Shown here one piece after another: positions 57,630 through 64,000 of a stretch of 64,000 nt of DNA. The stretch spans positions 1,240,001 through 1,304,000 of the forward strand of contig NC_017527.1 of the NCBI RefSeq assembly GCF_000235565.1, written 5' to 3'. The DNA is from Methanothrix harundinacea 6Ac. Lineage in GTDB: Archaea > Halobacteriota > Methanosarcinia > Methanotrichales > Methanotrichaceae. The notes beneath the pieces are model-generated. The model had not been told where the DNA came from. It saw only the letters and a program-made list of their open reading frames with translations, and did no database searches. Numbering within the stretch: position 1 is the first letter of the stretch; every line of letters starts with the position of its first letter. A program made the translations under genes and the position numbers.

Positions 57630-58239
57630 CCTCCTCGATCCGGCGGGCCTCGATGAGGTCCTCGTCGGTGTTGAGGTTGAAGAGGCTCAAGAGCTCGGGG
57701 TCGAGGGGGCGGAGGAGATTCAGGGGGACGGTCCGGACCGCTAGCCCCTCCAGGGGGGCCCGGATCCTCCGCTCCCCCGCGGCCAGAGCCTCCCGGCAGG
57801 CCCGCGCCATGGGGCCGGCCCTGTAGACGGCGTGGAGCGGCTCCAGGAAGCCGCTTTTTCCCTCCGGGACCGCGGCGTCGTGCCCCTCGGCGAGGTCGAA
57901 TAAGAGCTCCAGAACCCGGGGGTTCAGAAAGGGGAGGTCGCAGCCGACGGCGAGGGCGTAATCGCCTGCTGCCGCCTCCATCCCGGCGGCGAGCCCCGCC
58001 ACGGGGCCGAAGCCCTGGACGGGGTCGGAGGCGAGCCTCGCCCCGGGGACGAGCCCCCGGAGCCTCGAGAGCTGATCAAAGTCCCTGGCCACCACCACCA
58101 GATCGGCCGCCACCTCCTCGACCACCTCCACCGTCGCCTCGATCATCGTTCGGCCGAAGGGCTCGAGGAACGCCTTCTCCGAGCCGATCCTCCTTCCGGC
58201 GCCCCCGGCGAGGATCACGCAAGACCGCAGAGCTCCCAT
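57550..58239 (-). CDS. mobA: Molybdenum cofactor guanylyltransferase MobA-like
   Basis: 229 aa. VILAGGAGRRIGSEKAFLEP is the nucleotidyltransferase P-loop-like start (L-A-G-G-x-S/A-x-R-x-G-x-x-K). YALAVGCDLPFLNPRVLELL supplies the metal-binding Asp, and EPLHAVYRAGPMARACREAL and FNLNTDEDLIEARRIEE complete MobA. It attaches GMP to molybdopterin (or tungstopterin) for formate/formylmethanofuran dehydrogenases. The last 25 residues (RGIRRTRQERRSLSRLESL) are atypical and overlap the third small membrane gene, so the native end may be shorter. Confidence 0.88.
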   Translation of the reverse strand: MGALRSCVILAGGAGRRIGSEKAFLEPFGRTMIEATVEVVEEVAADLVVVARDFDQLSRLRGLVPGARLASDPVQGFGPVAGLAAGMEAAAGDYALAVGCDLPFLNPRVLELLFDLAEGHDAAVPEGKSGFLEPLHAVYRAGPMARACREALAAGERRIRAPLEGLAVRTVPLNLLRPLDPELLSLFNLNTDEDLIEARRIEEVRGGAGGRGIRRTRQERRSLSRLESL

Positions 58240-58808
58240 CCTCCCTCCTCGCAGTCCTCCCTCAGGGCCCGGAGGAGGGCCGCCTCAGGGTCTCGATGGA
58301 TCGAGCTGGAGGTGAGGACGGTATAATCGGGGCTGACGGAGGCGGTGGCCCTCCCCGCCTCCTCGAATAAAGCTCTGATAGACGCCTCGTCCGGCGGCCT
58401 CCCAGATCCGAGCCGCTTGAATGCGAAATCTCGGGTGAACCTGTTTCCGAGGATGATCAGCGTCGACGCCCCCCTCTTCGATATCTCGGCTCTTTTGCCG
58501 TCGACCTCCACCAGGAGGTACCCTCCGGGGACGAGGTAGATCCTCCTCCGCCTCTCTCTCTCGGCGGAGATCTCCGTCACCTCCCCCGCCAGGACGCCTC
58601 CTCTATCCCAGACCTTCTCCCGGCCGTCGGCGATCGCGACCTTTGAGCCGAGCTCTTCGCATCTCCTCTGGAGATCCTCGCGGCTCCTGATCTCGCCGCC
58701 GTAAAGCTCCTCCTCCAGCTCCTCGGCTCTTCCGAAGAAGGCGATGCTCCTCTTGTCCCCGGCTACGATCGCCCTCTTCTTCCCCGCAAAGCCCACCACC
58801 AGAGACAT
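58215..58808 (-). CDS. DUF2121-like protein
   Basis: 197 aa. MSLVVGFAGKKRAIVAGDKR with the D-K-R-S and an N-terminal beta pattern reminiscent of Ntn-type hydrolases, then VAIADGREKVWDRGGVLAGE and RRIYLVPGGYLLVEVDGKRA. I assign it to the methanogen-specific DUF2121 group with moderate confidence; function unknown. Its 3' end overlaps mobA by 25 bp, and it lies downstream of folD, so they may be co-transcribed. Confidence 0.5.
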   Translation of the reverse strand: MSLVVGFAGKKRAIVAGDKRSIAFFGRAEELEEELYGGEIRSREDLQRRCEELGSKVAIADGREKVWDRGGVLAGEVTEISAERERRRRIYLVPGGYLLVEVDGKRAEISKRGASTLIILGNRFTRDFAFKRLGSGRPPDEASIRALFEEAGRATASVSPDYTVLTSSSIHRDPEAALLRALREDCEEGGWELCGLA

Positions 58809-58847
58809 CCAGCTCGCCCTTCCTTCGAAACCCTTCGATCCGGGTTT

Positions 58848-59699
58848 TCACCCTTCCTTCATCTTCATCTTCATCTCGGCCGCCTTCGCCGTCTGGCTCA
58901 TCAAAATCGAGACGGTGAGGGGTCCGACCCCCCCGGGGACGGGGGTGACGGCCGCAGCCACCCCGATCACCTCGTCGAACTGGACGTCCCCGACGGTCCG
59001 GCCACCGACCCTGTTTATGCCCACATCGAAGACGTAAGCCCCCGGCCGGACCATATCCCCCCGGATGAGGCCCGGGACCCCCGCCGCCACCACCAGGACC
59101 TCGGCTTTCCGGGTGTGGGATGCGAGGTCTTTGGTGAAGACGTGGCAGACGGAGACGGTGGCGTTTCTGTTGAGCATCATCGCCGCCAGGGGCTTTCCGA
59201 CGACGTTGCTGTGGCCGACGATCACCGCCTCCTTCCCCTCTAAGTCGACCCCAAGCCTCTCCAGGGCCCAGATGATCCCCTTCGGCGTACATGGAACTAG
59301 CCCCTCGGCCCCGGCGAGGAGGGAGCCCATGTTCATTGGGTGGAAGCCGTCGACGTCCTTTGCGGGGTCGATGGCCGCCATCGCCCGCGCCGGGTCGAGC
59401 TCCCGGGGTAGGGGGAGCTGGAGGAGGATGCCGCTGACGTCCTCCCTCTCGTTGAGGCCCCGGATCGTCTCCAAGATCTCATCGATCCCCGCGCCCTCCG
59501 GGAGGTTCACATTCTCGGACCTTATCCCGACCCGATCGCAGGCGGAGTGCTTGATCCTGACGTACATCGCGGAGGCGGGGTTATCGCCGACGATGATCGT
59601 CGCAAGCCCCGGCCTTCCGCCCAGGGCTGCGAGTTCATCGACCCTCACTTTCGTCTCGGCTTCCACCTCGGAGGCGAGGGCCTTGCCGTCGATGATCAT
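58848..59699 (-). CDS. folD: Methylene-tetrahydrofolate dehydrogenase/methenyl-THF cyclohydrolase
   Basis: 283 aa from ATG 59697-59699, overlapping the glyA TGA by ATGA; the longer frame would run inside gly[21 protein letters not shown], the substrate-site [20 protein letters not shown], then [40 protein letters not shown] (NADP fold) and [20 protein letters not shown]. It interconverts 5,10-methylene- and 10-formyl-THF. Coupling to glyA indicates use of THF rather than methanopterin in this biosynthetic branch. The tail ([12 protein letters not shown]) is normal. Confidence 0.95.
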   Translation of the reverse strand: MIIDGKALASEVEAETKVRVDELAALGGRPGLATIIVGDNPASAMYVRIKHSACDRVGIRSENVNLPEGAGIDEILETIRGLNEREDVSGILLQLPLPRELDPARAMAAIDPAKDVDGFHPMNMGSLLAGAEGLVPCTPKGIIWALERLGVDLEGKEAVIVGHSNVVGKPLAAMMLNRNATVSVCHVFTKDLASHTRKAEVLVVAAGVPGLIRGDMVRPGAYVFDVGINRVGGRTVGDVQFDEVIGVAAAVTPVPGGVGPLTVSILMSQTAKAAEMKMKMKEG

Positions 59700-60940
59700 C
59701 CCAGTTCCGGATATAGGGGGAACTTCAGACAAAGCTCAGCCACCTCGTCTTTCACCCTGGCTATGACCTTCTCGTCGCCTATGTTCCGGAGGACGGAGGC
59801 GATCATCTCAGCGATCTGGACCATCTCCGGCTCCTTCATCCCCCGGGTGGTGACGGCTGGGGTCCCGATCCTGATACCGCTGGTGATGAAGGGCGAGGTC
59901 GGATCGAAGGGGATGGTGTTCTTGTTGAGGGTGATCCCCCCCCGCTCCAGGGCCGCTTCGGCATCTTTTCCGGAGTAGGGCATCTTCAGGAGCTTGACCA
60001 GCATCAGGTGGTTGTCGGTCCCGCCGCTGACGAGCTCGAAGTCCCTCTCAAGGAGGGTCCTGGCGATGACGGCGGCGTTCCTCACGATCTGCTCCTGGTA
60101 GACCTTGAACTCGGGGGCCAGGGCCTCCTTGAAGGCGACGGCCTTCGCGGCGATGACGTGCATCAGGGGGCCGCCCTGGACCCCGGGGAAGACCGCCCTG
60201 TCGATGGCGGGGGCGATCTCCTGCCTGCACATGACCACGCCGCCCCTCGGGCCCCGGAGGGTCTTGTGGGTGGTGGTGGTGACGACGTCGGCGTGGGGTA
60301 TCGGCGAGGGGTGGACCCCGGCGGCGACGAGACCTGCGATGTGGGCGATGTCCGCCATCAGGTAGGCTCCCACCTCGTCGGCCACCTCCCGGAGGGCAGC
60401 AAAGTCGATGGTCCGCGGGTATGCGGAGGCGCCGGTGACGATCATCTTCGGGGAGCATTCTTTTGCTATATCCAGCATCTCGCCGTAGTCGAGCATCTCG
60501 GTCTCTCTATTGACGCCGTAGTGGACGACGTTGTAGATCTTGCCGGAGAAGTTGACGGGGCTTCCGTGGGAGAGGTGGCCGCCGTGGTCGAGGGCCATCC
60601 CCATGACGGTGTCGCCGGGCTTGAGGAGGGCGAGGTAGACGGCCATGTTCGCCTGGGAGCCGCTGTGGGGCTGGACGTTGACGTGCTCGGCGCCGAAGAG
60701 GGCCCGGCACCGGTCCCTCGCCAGGTTCTCGGCGACGTCGACGAAGGTGCAGCCGCCGTAGTACCGTTTGCCAGGATAGCCCTCGGCGTATTTATTCGTC
60801 ATCACGTTGTTGTAGGCCTCCATCACCGCGGGGCTGGTGAAGTTCTCGGCGGCGATCAGCTCCAGGCCGTTTCTCTGTCGCTCCAGCTCATCTCTTATGG
60901 CGGAGGCGATCTCGGGGTCCACATCATCGAGGAAGTTCAA
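59696..60940 (-). CDS. glyA: Serine hydroxymethyltransferase
   Basis: 414 aa. [20 protein letters not shown] is the SHMT start; [20 protein letters not shown], and then the PLP-Lys region [20 protein letters not shown] (V-T-T-T-T-H-K-T). It converts serine plus THF to glycine plus methylene-THF. Forms an operon with folD. AT-poor codon use like the core chromosome; upstream the divergent PUA-protein gene begins about 130 bp away. Confidence 0.96.
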   Translation of the reverse strand: MNFLDDVDPEIASAIRDELERQRNGLELIAAENFTSPAVMEAYNNVMTNKYAEGYPGKRYYGGCTFVDVAENLARDRCRALFGAEHVNVQPHSGSQANMAVYLALLKPGDTVMGMALDHGGHLSHGSPVNFSGKIYNVVHYGVNRETEMLDYGEMLDIAKECSPKMIVTGASAYPRTIDFAALREVADEVGAYLMADIAHIAGLVAAGVHPSPIPHADVVTTTTHKTLRGPRGGVVMCRQEIAPAIDRAVFPGVQGGPLMHVIAAKAVAFKEALAPEFKVYQEQIVRNAAVIARTLLERDFELVSGGTDNHLMLVKLLKMPYSGKDAEAALERGGITLNKNTIPFDPTSPFITSGIRIGTPAVTTRGMKEPEMVQIAEMIASVLRNIGDEKVIARVKDEVAELCLKFPLYPELG

Positions 60941-61073
60941 TTAAATCACCGATAAACGATCTTCTGGTGAGGATTGCCTCGGGGGCAAAATAGGTTATGG
61001 TGGGTGGGCGGTGCACCGGGGCCCCGGATCGGATCGGCAGCCTTTTTAGCCGGTGGGGCGAAACCCGGGAAGG

Positions 61074-61529
61074 ATGCTAAAAAGGGCGAGGATGATAGCC
61101 GACCTCCAGTTCGGCCGCGGCTGCGGGCGGGCCCTCTTCGGGGAAGATACCACCTTCATGCTCTCGAATACCGGAAGGTTGCGGCACCTTCATCGGGACG
61201 GAGAGAGGATAGCGACGGTGAGGGCGAGAGACGGCCTTCTCACCTTGAGCGCCCTGGGCGCAAAGCTCCTCTACGACTTTCTTCCTCCCCCCCGGCAGAG
61301 GGTCGTGATCAGAAGGGATGTGGCCCCCTACGTGGCGAAGGGGGGGACCGCCTTCGCAAAGCACGTCGTCAGCGTCGACCCCGAGGTGAGGGCCGGAGAG
61401 GAGGTCCTGGTCGTAGACGAGGACGGAAGGCTCATCGCCACCGGGAGGGCGGTCCTCGCGCCGGAGGAGATGATGGCAATCCGCCGGGGCCCTGCCGTCC
61501 TCGTGAGGTCCGGCCAGGATGAGGACTGA
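61074..61529 (+). CDS. PUA-domain protein (TGT C-terminal-like)
   Basis: 151 aa from ATG 61074, with GGGAAGG immediately upstream. An N-terminal DUF/PreC3-like part (MIADLQFGRGCGRALFGEDT with FMLSNTGRLRHLHRDGERIA) precedes a PUA domain (RRDVAPYVAKGGTAFAKHVV then VDPEVRAGEEVLVVDEDGRL). This layout matches the RNA-binding C-terminus of archaeal tRNA-guanine transglycosylase and stand-alone homologues. RNA-binding is inferred; catalytic activity is not. Confidence 0.75.
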   Translation: MLKRARMIADLQFGRGCGRALFGEDTTFMLSNTGRLRHLHRDGERIATVRARDGLLTLSALGAKLLYDFLPPPRQRVVIRRDVAPYVAKGGTAFAKHVVSVDPEVRAGEEVLVVDEDGRLIATGRAVLAPEEMMAIRRGPAVLVRSGQDED

Positions 61530-61596
61530 GGGGCCCTTACCTCCCCCCCTCCGGCCGGAGATAATCCATCATTTTTTTATCCTCGGAAGATGGGAA

Positions 61597-62763
61597 TCAA
61601 GCTTTTCTGAAGGGCGACATCGCCCGGAGGCTCTCGGCCACGGAGACGATCGCCTCTCCGACGCGGTCGACCTCCTCGTCGGTGTTCTCCCGCCCCAGGG
61701 TGATCCGCAGGGACCCGTGGGCCTCCTGGGGCCGCAGGCCGATGGCGGTGAGGACGTGGCTTGCCACCGTCTTCTTCGAGGAGCAGGCGGAGCCGGTGGA
61801 GACGGCGATGCCTTTCGCGTCTAGCCGCAGCAGCAGAGCCTCCCCCTCGATGTAAGAGAAGCCGAGGTTGAGGTTATTTGGGAGCCTCTTCGTCCGAGAG
61901 CCGTTGACCCAGGTCTCTTCGACCCGCTCCAGGACGTAGTCAGCAAGCCTGTCCCTCATCCCGCTGATCCTCACCATCTCCCCCTCCAGGTTCCTCCCGG
62001 CCAGCTCCGAGGCCGCGGCGAGGCCGACGATCCCGGGGACGTTCTCGGTCCCTGACCTCATCCCCCGCTCGTGGCCGCCGCCGAAGACGATCGGCTCGAT
62101 CGGCGTTTTTTTCCGGATGTAGAGGGCGCCGACCCCCTTGGGGCCGTGGAGCTTGTGGGATGAGATCGAGAGGAGGTCCACCCCCAGGTCGTCGACCTTC
62201 GCCGGGATCTTGCCGACGGTCTGGACGGCGTCGGTGTGAAAGACGATCCCTCGATCGGAAGCCAGCTCCGCCGCCTCGGCGATCGGCTGGATCGTCCCGA
62301 TCTCGTTATTTGCGTGCATGATGGAGATGAGGATCGTATCCTCCCGGATCGCCGCCTCCAGGGCCTCGACCTCCACCAGACCCTCCCGGTTCACCGGGAG
62401 ATGAGTCACTTCGAACCCCTCCTCCTCCTCCTCCAGCTTCCTGCAGGGCTCGAGGACTGCGGGGTGCTCGATGGAGGTGGTGATGATGTGTCTTCCTCGG
62501 TCTCGGTTCGCCAGGGCGGCGCCCCTTATCGCCAGGTTGTCCGACTCGGTCCCGCCGCTGGTGAAGTAGACCTCTCCCGCCTCGGCTCCGATGAGCCGCG
62601 CCACCCGCTCTCGGGCCTCCTCCAGGGCGGCCCGGGCTGCTAGCCCCGGCTGGTGGAGGCTGGAGGCGTTGCCGAAGATCTCGACGAAGGCGGCATTCAT
62701 CGCCTCGATCACCTCCGGGGCCATCGGGGTGGTGGCGGCGTGGTCCATGTAGATCCTCTTCAT
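61597..62763 (-). CDS. nifS: Cysteine desulfurase NifS/IscS family
   Basis: 388 aa from ATG 62761-62763 (MKRIYMDHAATTPMAPEVIE); an upstream ORF extension is low complexity. MDHAATTPM and GNASSLHQPGLAARAALEEA, YFTSGGTESDNLAIRGAAL, FHTDAVQTVGKIP, PLP-Lys in LLSISSHKLHGPKGVGALY, and the active Cys in GIAVSTGSACSSKKTVASHV. It moves sulfur from cysteine for Fe-S clusters or thiolation. No iscU or nifU is adjacent in the window. Confidence 0.93.
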   Translation of the reverse strand: MKRIYMDHAATTPMAPEVIEAMNAAFVEIFGNASSLHQPGLAARAALEEARERVARLIGAEAGEVYFTSGGTESDNLAIRGAALANRDRGRHIITTSIEHPAVLEPCRKLEEEEEGFEVTHLPVNREGLVEVEALEAAIREDTILISIMHANNEIGTIQPIAEAAELASDRGIVFHTDAVQTVGKIPAKVDDLGVDLLSISSHKLHGPKGVGALYIRKKTPIEPIVFGGGHERGMRSGTENVPGIVGLAAASELAGRNLEGEMVRISGMRDRLADYVLERVEETWVNGSRTKRLPNNLNLGFSYIEGEALLLRLDAKGIAVSTGSACSSKKTVASHVLTAIGLRPQEAHGSLRITLGRENTDEEVDRVGEAIVSVAESLRAMSPFRKA

Positions 62764-63124
62764 GGGAAAATCCGAGGAGCCCATAGGGTAAATAGGCGGC
62801 GAGGGTTCGGGGCGGGAAATCCCATCGCCTTCTTCTTCAGCGGCCTCCTCGTCCTGCGGCCTCGTGATGGTGGAGGTCGGCGCGAGGCGGGGGGCCATAG
62901 GGTAGCCTGGTATCCCACAGATAGGGGGTCCTGCGACCGGCGATCAAATCGCAGTGGCACCATCATTTTCTTATTGGTTAGCGTATTGAGGCTATAACAG
63001 CTGTTAGTGTACAGAAATATACCCTAGGATCTTAATTTAGAAGATGAAAATAAATCGAAATCTTATAAGGGGGCAGAACTTATAAATAACGATATAACAT
63101 TTGACGAATTGGGTGAGCATAAGA
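62764..63124. other. Gap between nifS and the TrlF-like gene
   Basis: The first half is GC-rich continuation of the chromosome and the second half turns AT-rich from about 62960, marking the left edge of the next accessory segment. A TATA box (CTTATAAATA, 63079-63088) and a GGGTGAG SD (about 63111-63117) serve the gene at 63125. No other gene is seen. Confidence 0.5.
63079..63088 (+). promoter_or_regulatory. TATA box of the TrlF-like gene
   Basis: CTTATAAATA, 37-46 bp before ATG 63125, with a purine-rich ribosome-binding site (ttgggtgag) between. Confidence 0.5.
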
Positions 63125-64000
63125 ATGAATGATCCACGGGGATCTTTATGGCGAAAATGGGATTTGCATGTCCATACCCCAGAATCATTAGTTCAAGGAT
63201 ATGGGGCAAATAATGACGAGACCTGGGAAAGATTCTTAACGGAGCTTGAAAGCCTCCCCCCTGAGTATAAGGTCATTGGAATAAATGATTACATCTTTAT
63301 AGATGGATACAAGCGAGTTATTAAGGCTAAATCAGATGGCAGACTAAAAAACATAGATTTAATTCTACCAGTAATAGAGCTTAGATTGGATAAATTTGGA
63401 GGTACTGATAGTAACTTAAGTAAAATTAATTTCCATATAATATTCTCTAACGAGGTTAATCCTGACATAATTCATGAACAATTTTTAAATGCAATAAAAC
63501 CAGGGTATCGTCTATCCCCCCAATATGAAGACATACAACAAGAATGGAGCGGACTCGTAACAAAAAATAGCTTAGAAGATTTAGGCAGATTAATAATTGA
63601 AAGTGTCCCACATGAGAAACGATCACAATACAGCCCTCCTCTGACGGAGGGATTTAATAATTTAAATTTTTCATATGATAAAATCCTAGATGCACTTAAA
63701 TCTCCATATTTTAAAGACAGATATCTTACTGCGGTAGGTAAAACAGAATGGGCAGATATCAAATGGAATGACCATTCTATTGCAGAAAAAAAGACGATAA
63801 TAAACGACTCCAATTTAGTGTTTATCTCTTCGGAGACTATTGAAGCATTTGATAAAGCTAAGCGCAATCTAACAACTTCAAAGGTAAACGATAGATTGCT
63901 TGATTGCAGTGATGCTCACTATTTCAATGACGCCTTGAGTAAAGACCGTATAGGAAAATGTTTTACCTGGATAAAAGCAGACACAACATTCGAAGGTTTA
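63125..64000 (+). CDS. TrlF-like protein: PHP phosphoesterase domain, C-terminus cut by window edge
   Basis: The 292 codons visible from ATG 63125 contain no stop. The start is typical of the TrlF family: GSLWRKWDLHVHTPESLVQG (the D-x-H-x-H metal motif of PHP phosphoesterases), then ETWERFLTELESLP and YKVIGINDYIFIDGYKRVIK, and near the end VNDRLLDCSDAHYFNDALS with the C-terminal metal His. Full-length TrlF proteins continue into an AAA/SMC-like ATPase and act as RNA/tRNA-targeting defence or toxin proteins. The ATPase lies outside the window. AT-rich codon use suggests recent acquisition. Confidence 0.75.
   Translation, partial: MNDPRGSLWRKWDLHVHTPESLVQGYGANNDETWERFLTELESLPPEYKVIGINDYIFIDGYKRVIKAKSDGRLKNIDLILPVIELRLDKFGGTDSNLSKINFHIIFSNEVNPDIIHEQFLNAIKPGYRLSPQYEDIQQEWSGLVTKNSLEDLGRLIIESVPHEKRSQYSPPLTEGFNNLNFSYDKILDALKSPYFKDRYLTAVGKTEWADIKWNDHSIAEKKTIINDSNLVFISSETIEAFDKAKRNLTTSKVNDRLLDCSDAHYFNDALSKDRIGKCFTWIKADTTFEGL

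Overview
The window reads as chromosomal DNA of a GC-rich methanogenic euryarchaeon, most likely of the Methanothrix (Methanosaeta)/Methanocrinis group. This rests on coenzyme F420 genes (cofE, cofC), a DUF1699 protein typical of Methanosarcinales relatives, archaeal information-processing genes (nurA-herA-mre11-rad50, rli1/ABCE1, nob1, rnp4, rpl10e, aIF2-beta with a TRAM tail, gatD), a geranylgeranyl-reductase-family lipid enzyme and archaeal TATA promoters. The species assignment is inference.

Layout. 1-5.3 kb: the tail of a LarA-like gene, an IS5-type transposase, DUF1699, a secreted C45-like hydrolase, and a two-domain rhodanese protein behind a long, possibly structured leader. 5.3-9.3 kb: small metabolic enzymes (aldo/keto reductase, GNAT, LCM-like methyltransferase, Acg-like nitroreductase). 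9.5-16.5 kb: the DNA-end-resection operon nurA-herA-mre11-rad50. 16.6-25.7 kb: lipid reductase, alanine dehydrogenase, DUF1638-thioredoxin pair, a secreted three-repeat protein, nob1-gfcR pair, EMC6-like protein and rli1, an 18-bp x 7 tandem repeat, two FKBPs and ywbE. 25.7-29 kb: a small defence islet. An AT-rich DUF262/HNH (GmrSD-like) gene abuts a 5'-truncated mcrC exactly at the point of truncation, and a second mcrC scrap lies 0.8 kb further on. 29-41.5 kb: housekeeping genes (aminotransferase, RNase P protein 4, XTP pyrophosphatase, gatD, rpl10e, aIF2-beta, cofE-cofC, an AAA ATPase).

41.7-50.98 kb: an AT-rich integrated element of about 9.2 kb in a tRNA-Leu(CAG) gene, bounded by an 86-bp direct repeat with 2 mismatches. 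It carries a D5-like replication ATPase, two ribbon-helix-helix proteins, an ASCH protein, three exported proteins, two tyrosine recombinases, a putative iteron origin, integrase-arm-like 19-bp repeats and a strong candidate structured RNA.

51-55.2 kb: two frameshifted antitoxin remnants, then the most striking locus. A small membrane protein resembling EACC1 (effector-associated constant component 1) overlaps a 975-residue protein that joins an apparently intact caspase-like (C14) protease to an alpha-glucan phosphorylase fold. The phosphorylase half has lost the pyridoxal-phosphate lysine and several phosphate-site residues, so it looks like a pseudoenzyme used as a sensor or scaffold. I propose this as an undescribed caspase/pseudo-phosphorylase conflict system.

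55.5-64 kb: tyrS, three tandem paralogous small membrane proteins each with its own near-identical promoter, mobA, a DUF2121-like gene, glyA-folD, a PUA protein, a NifS-type cysteine desulfurase, and the start of a TrlF-like PHP-domain defence gene cut by the window edge.
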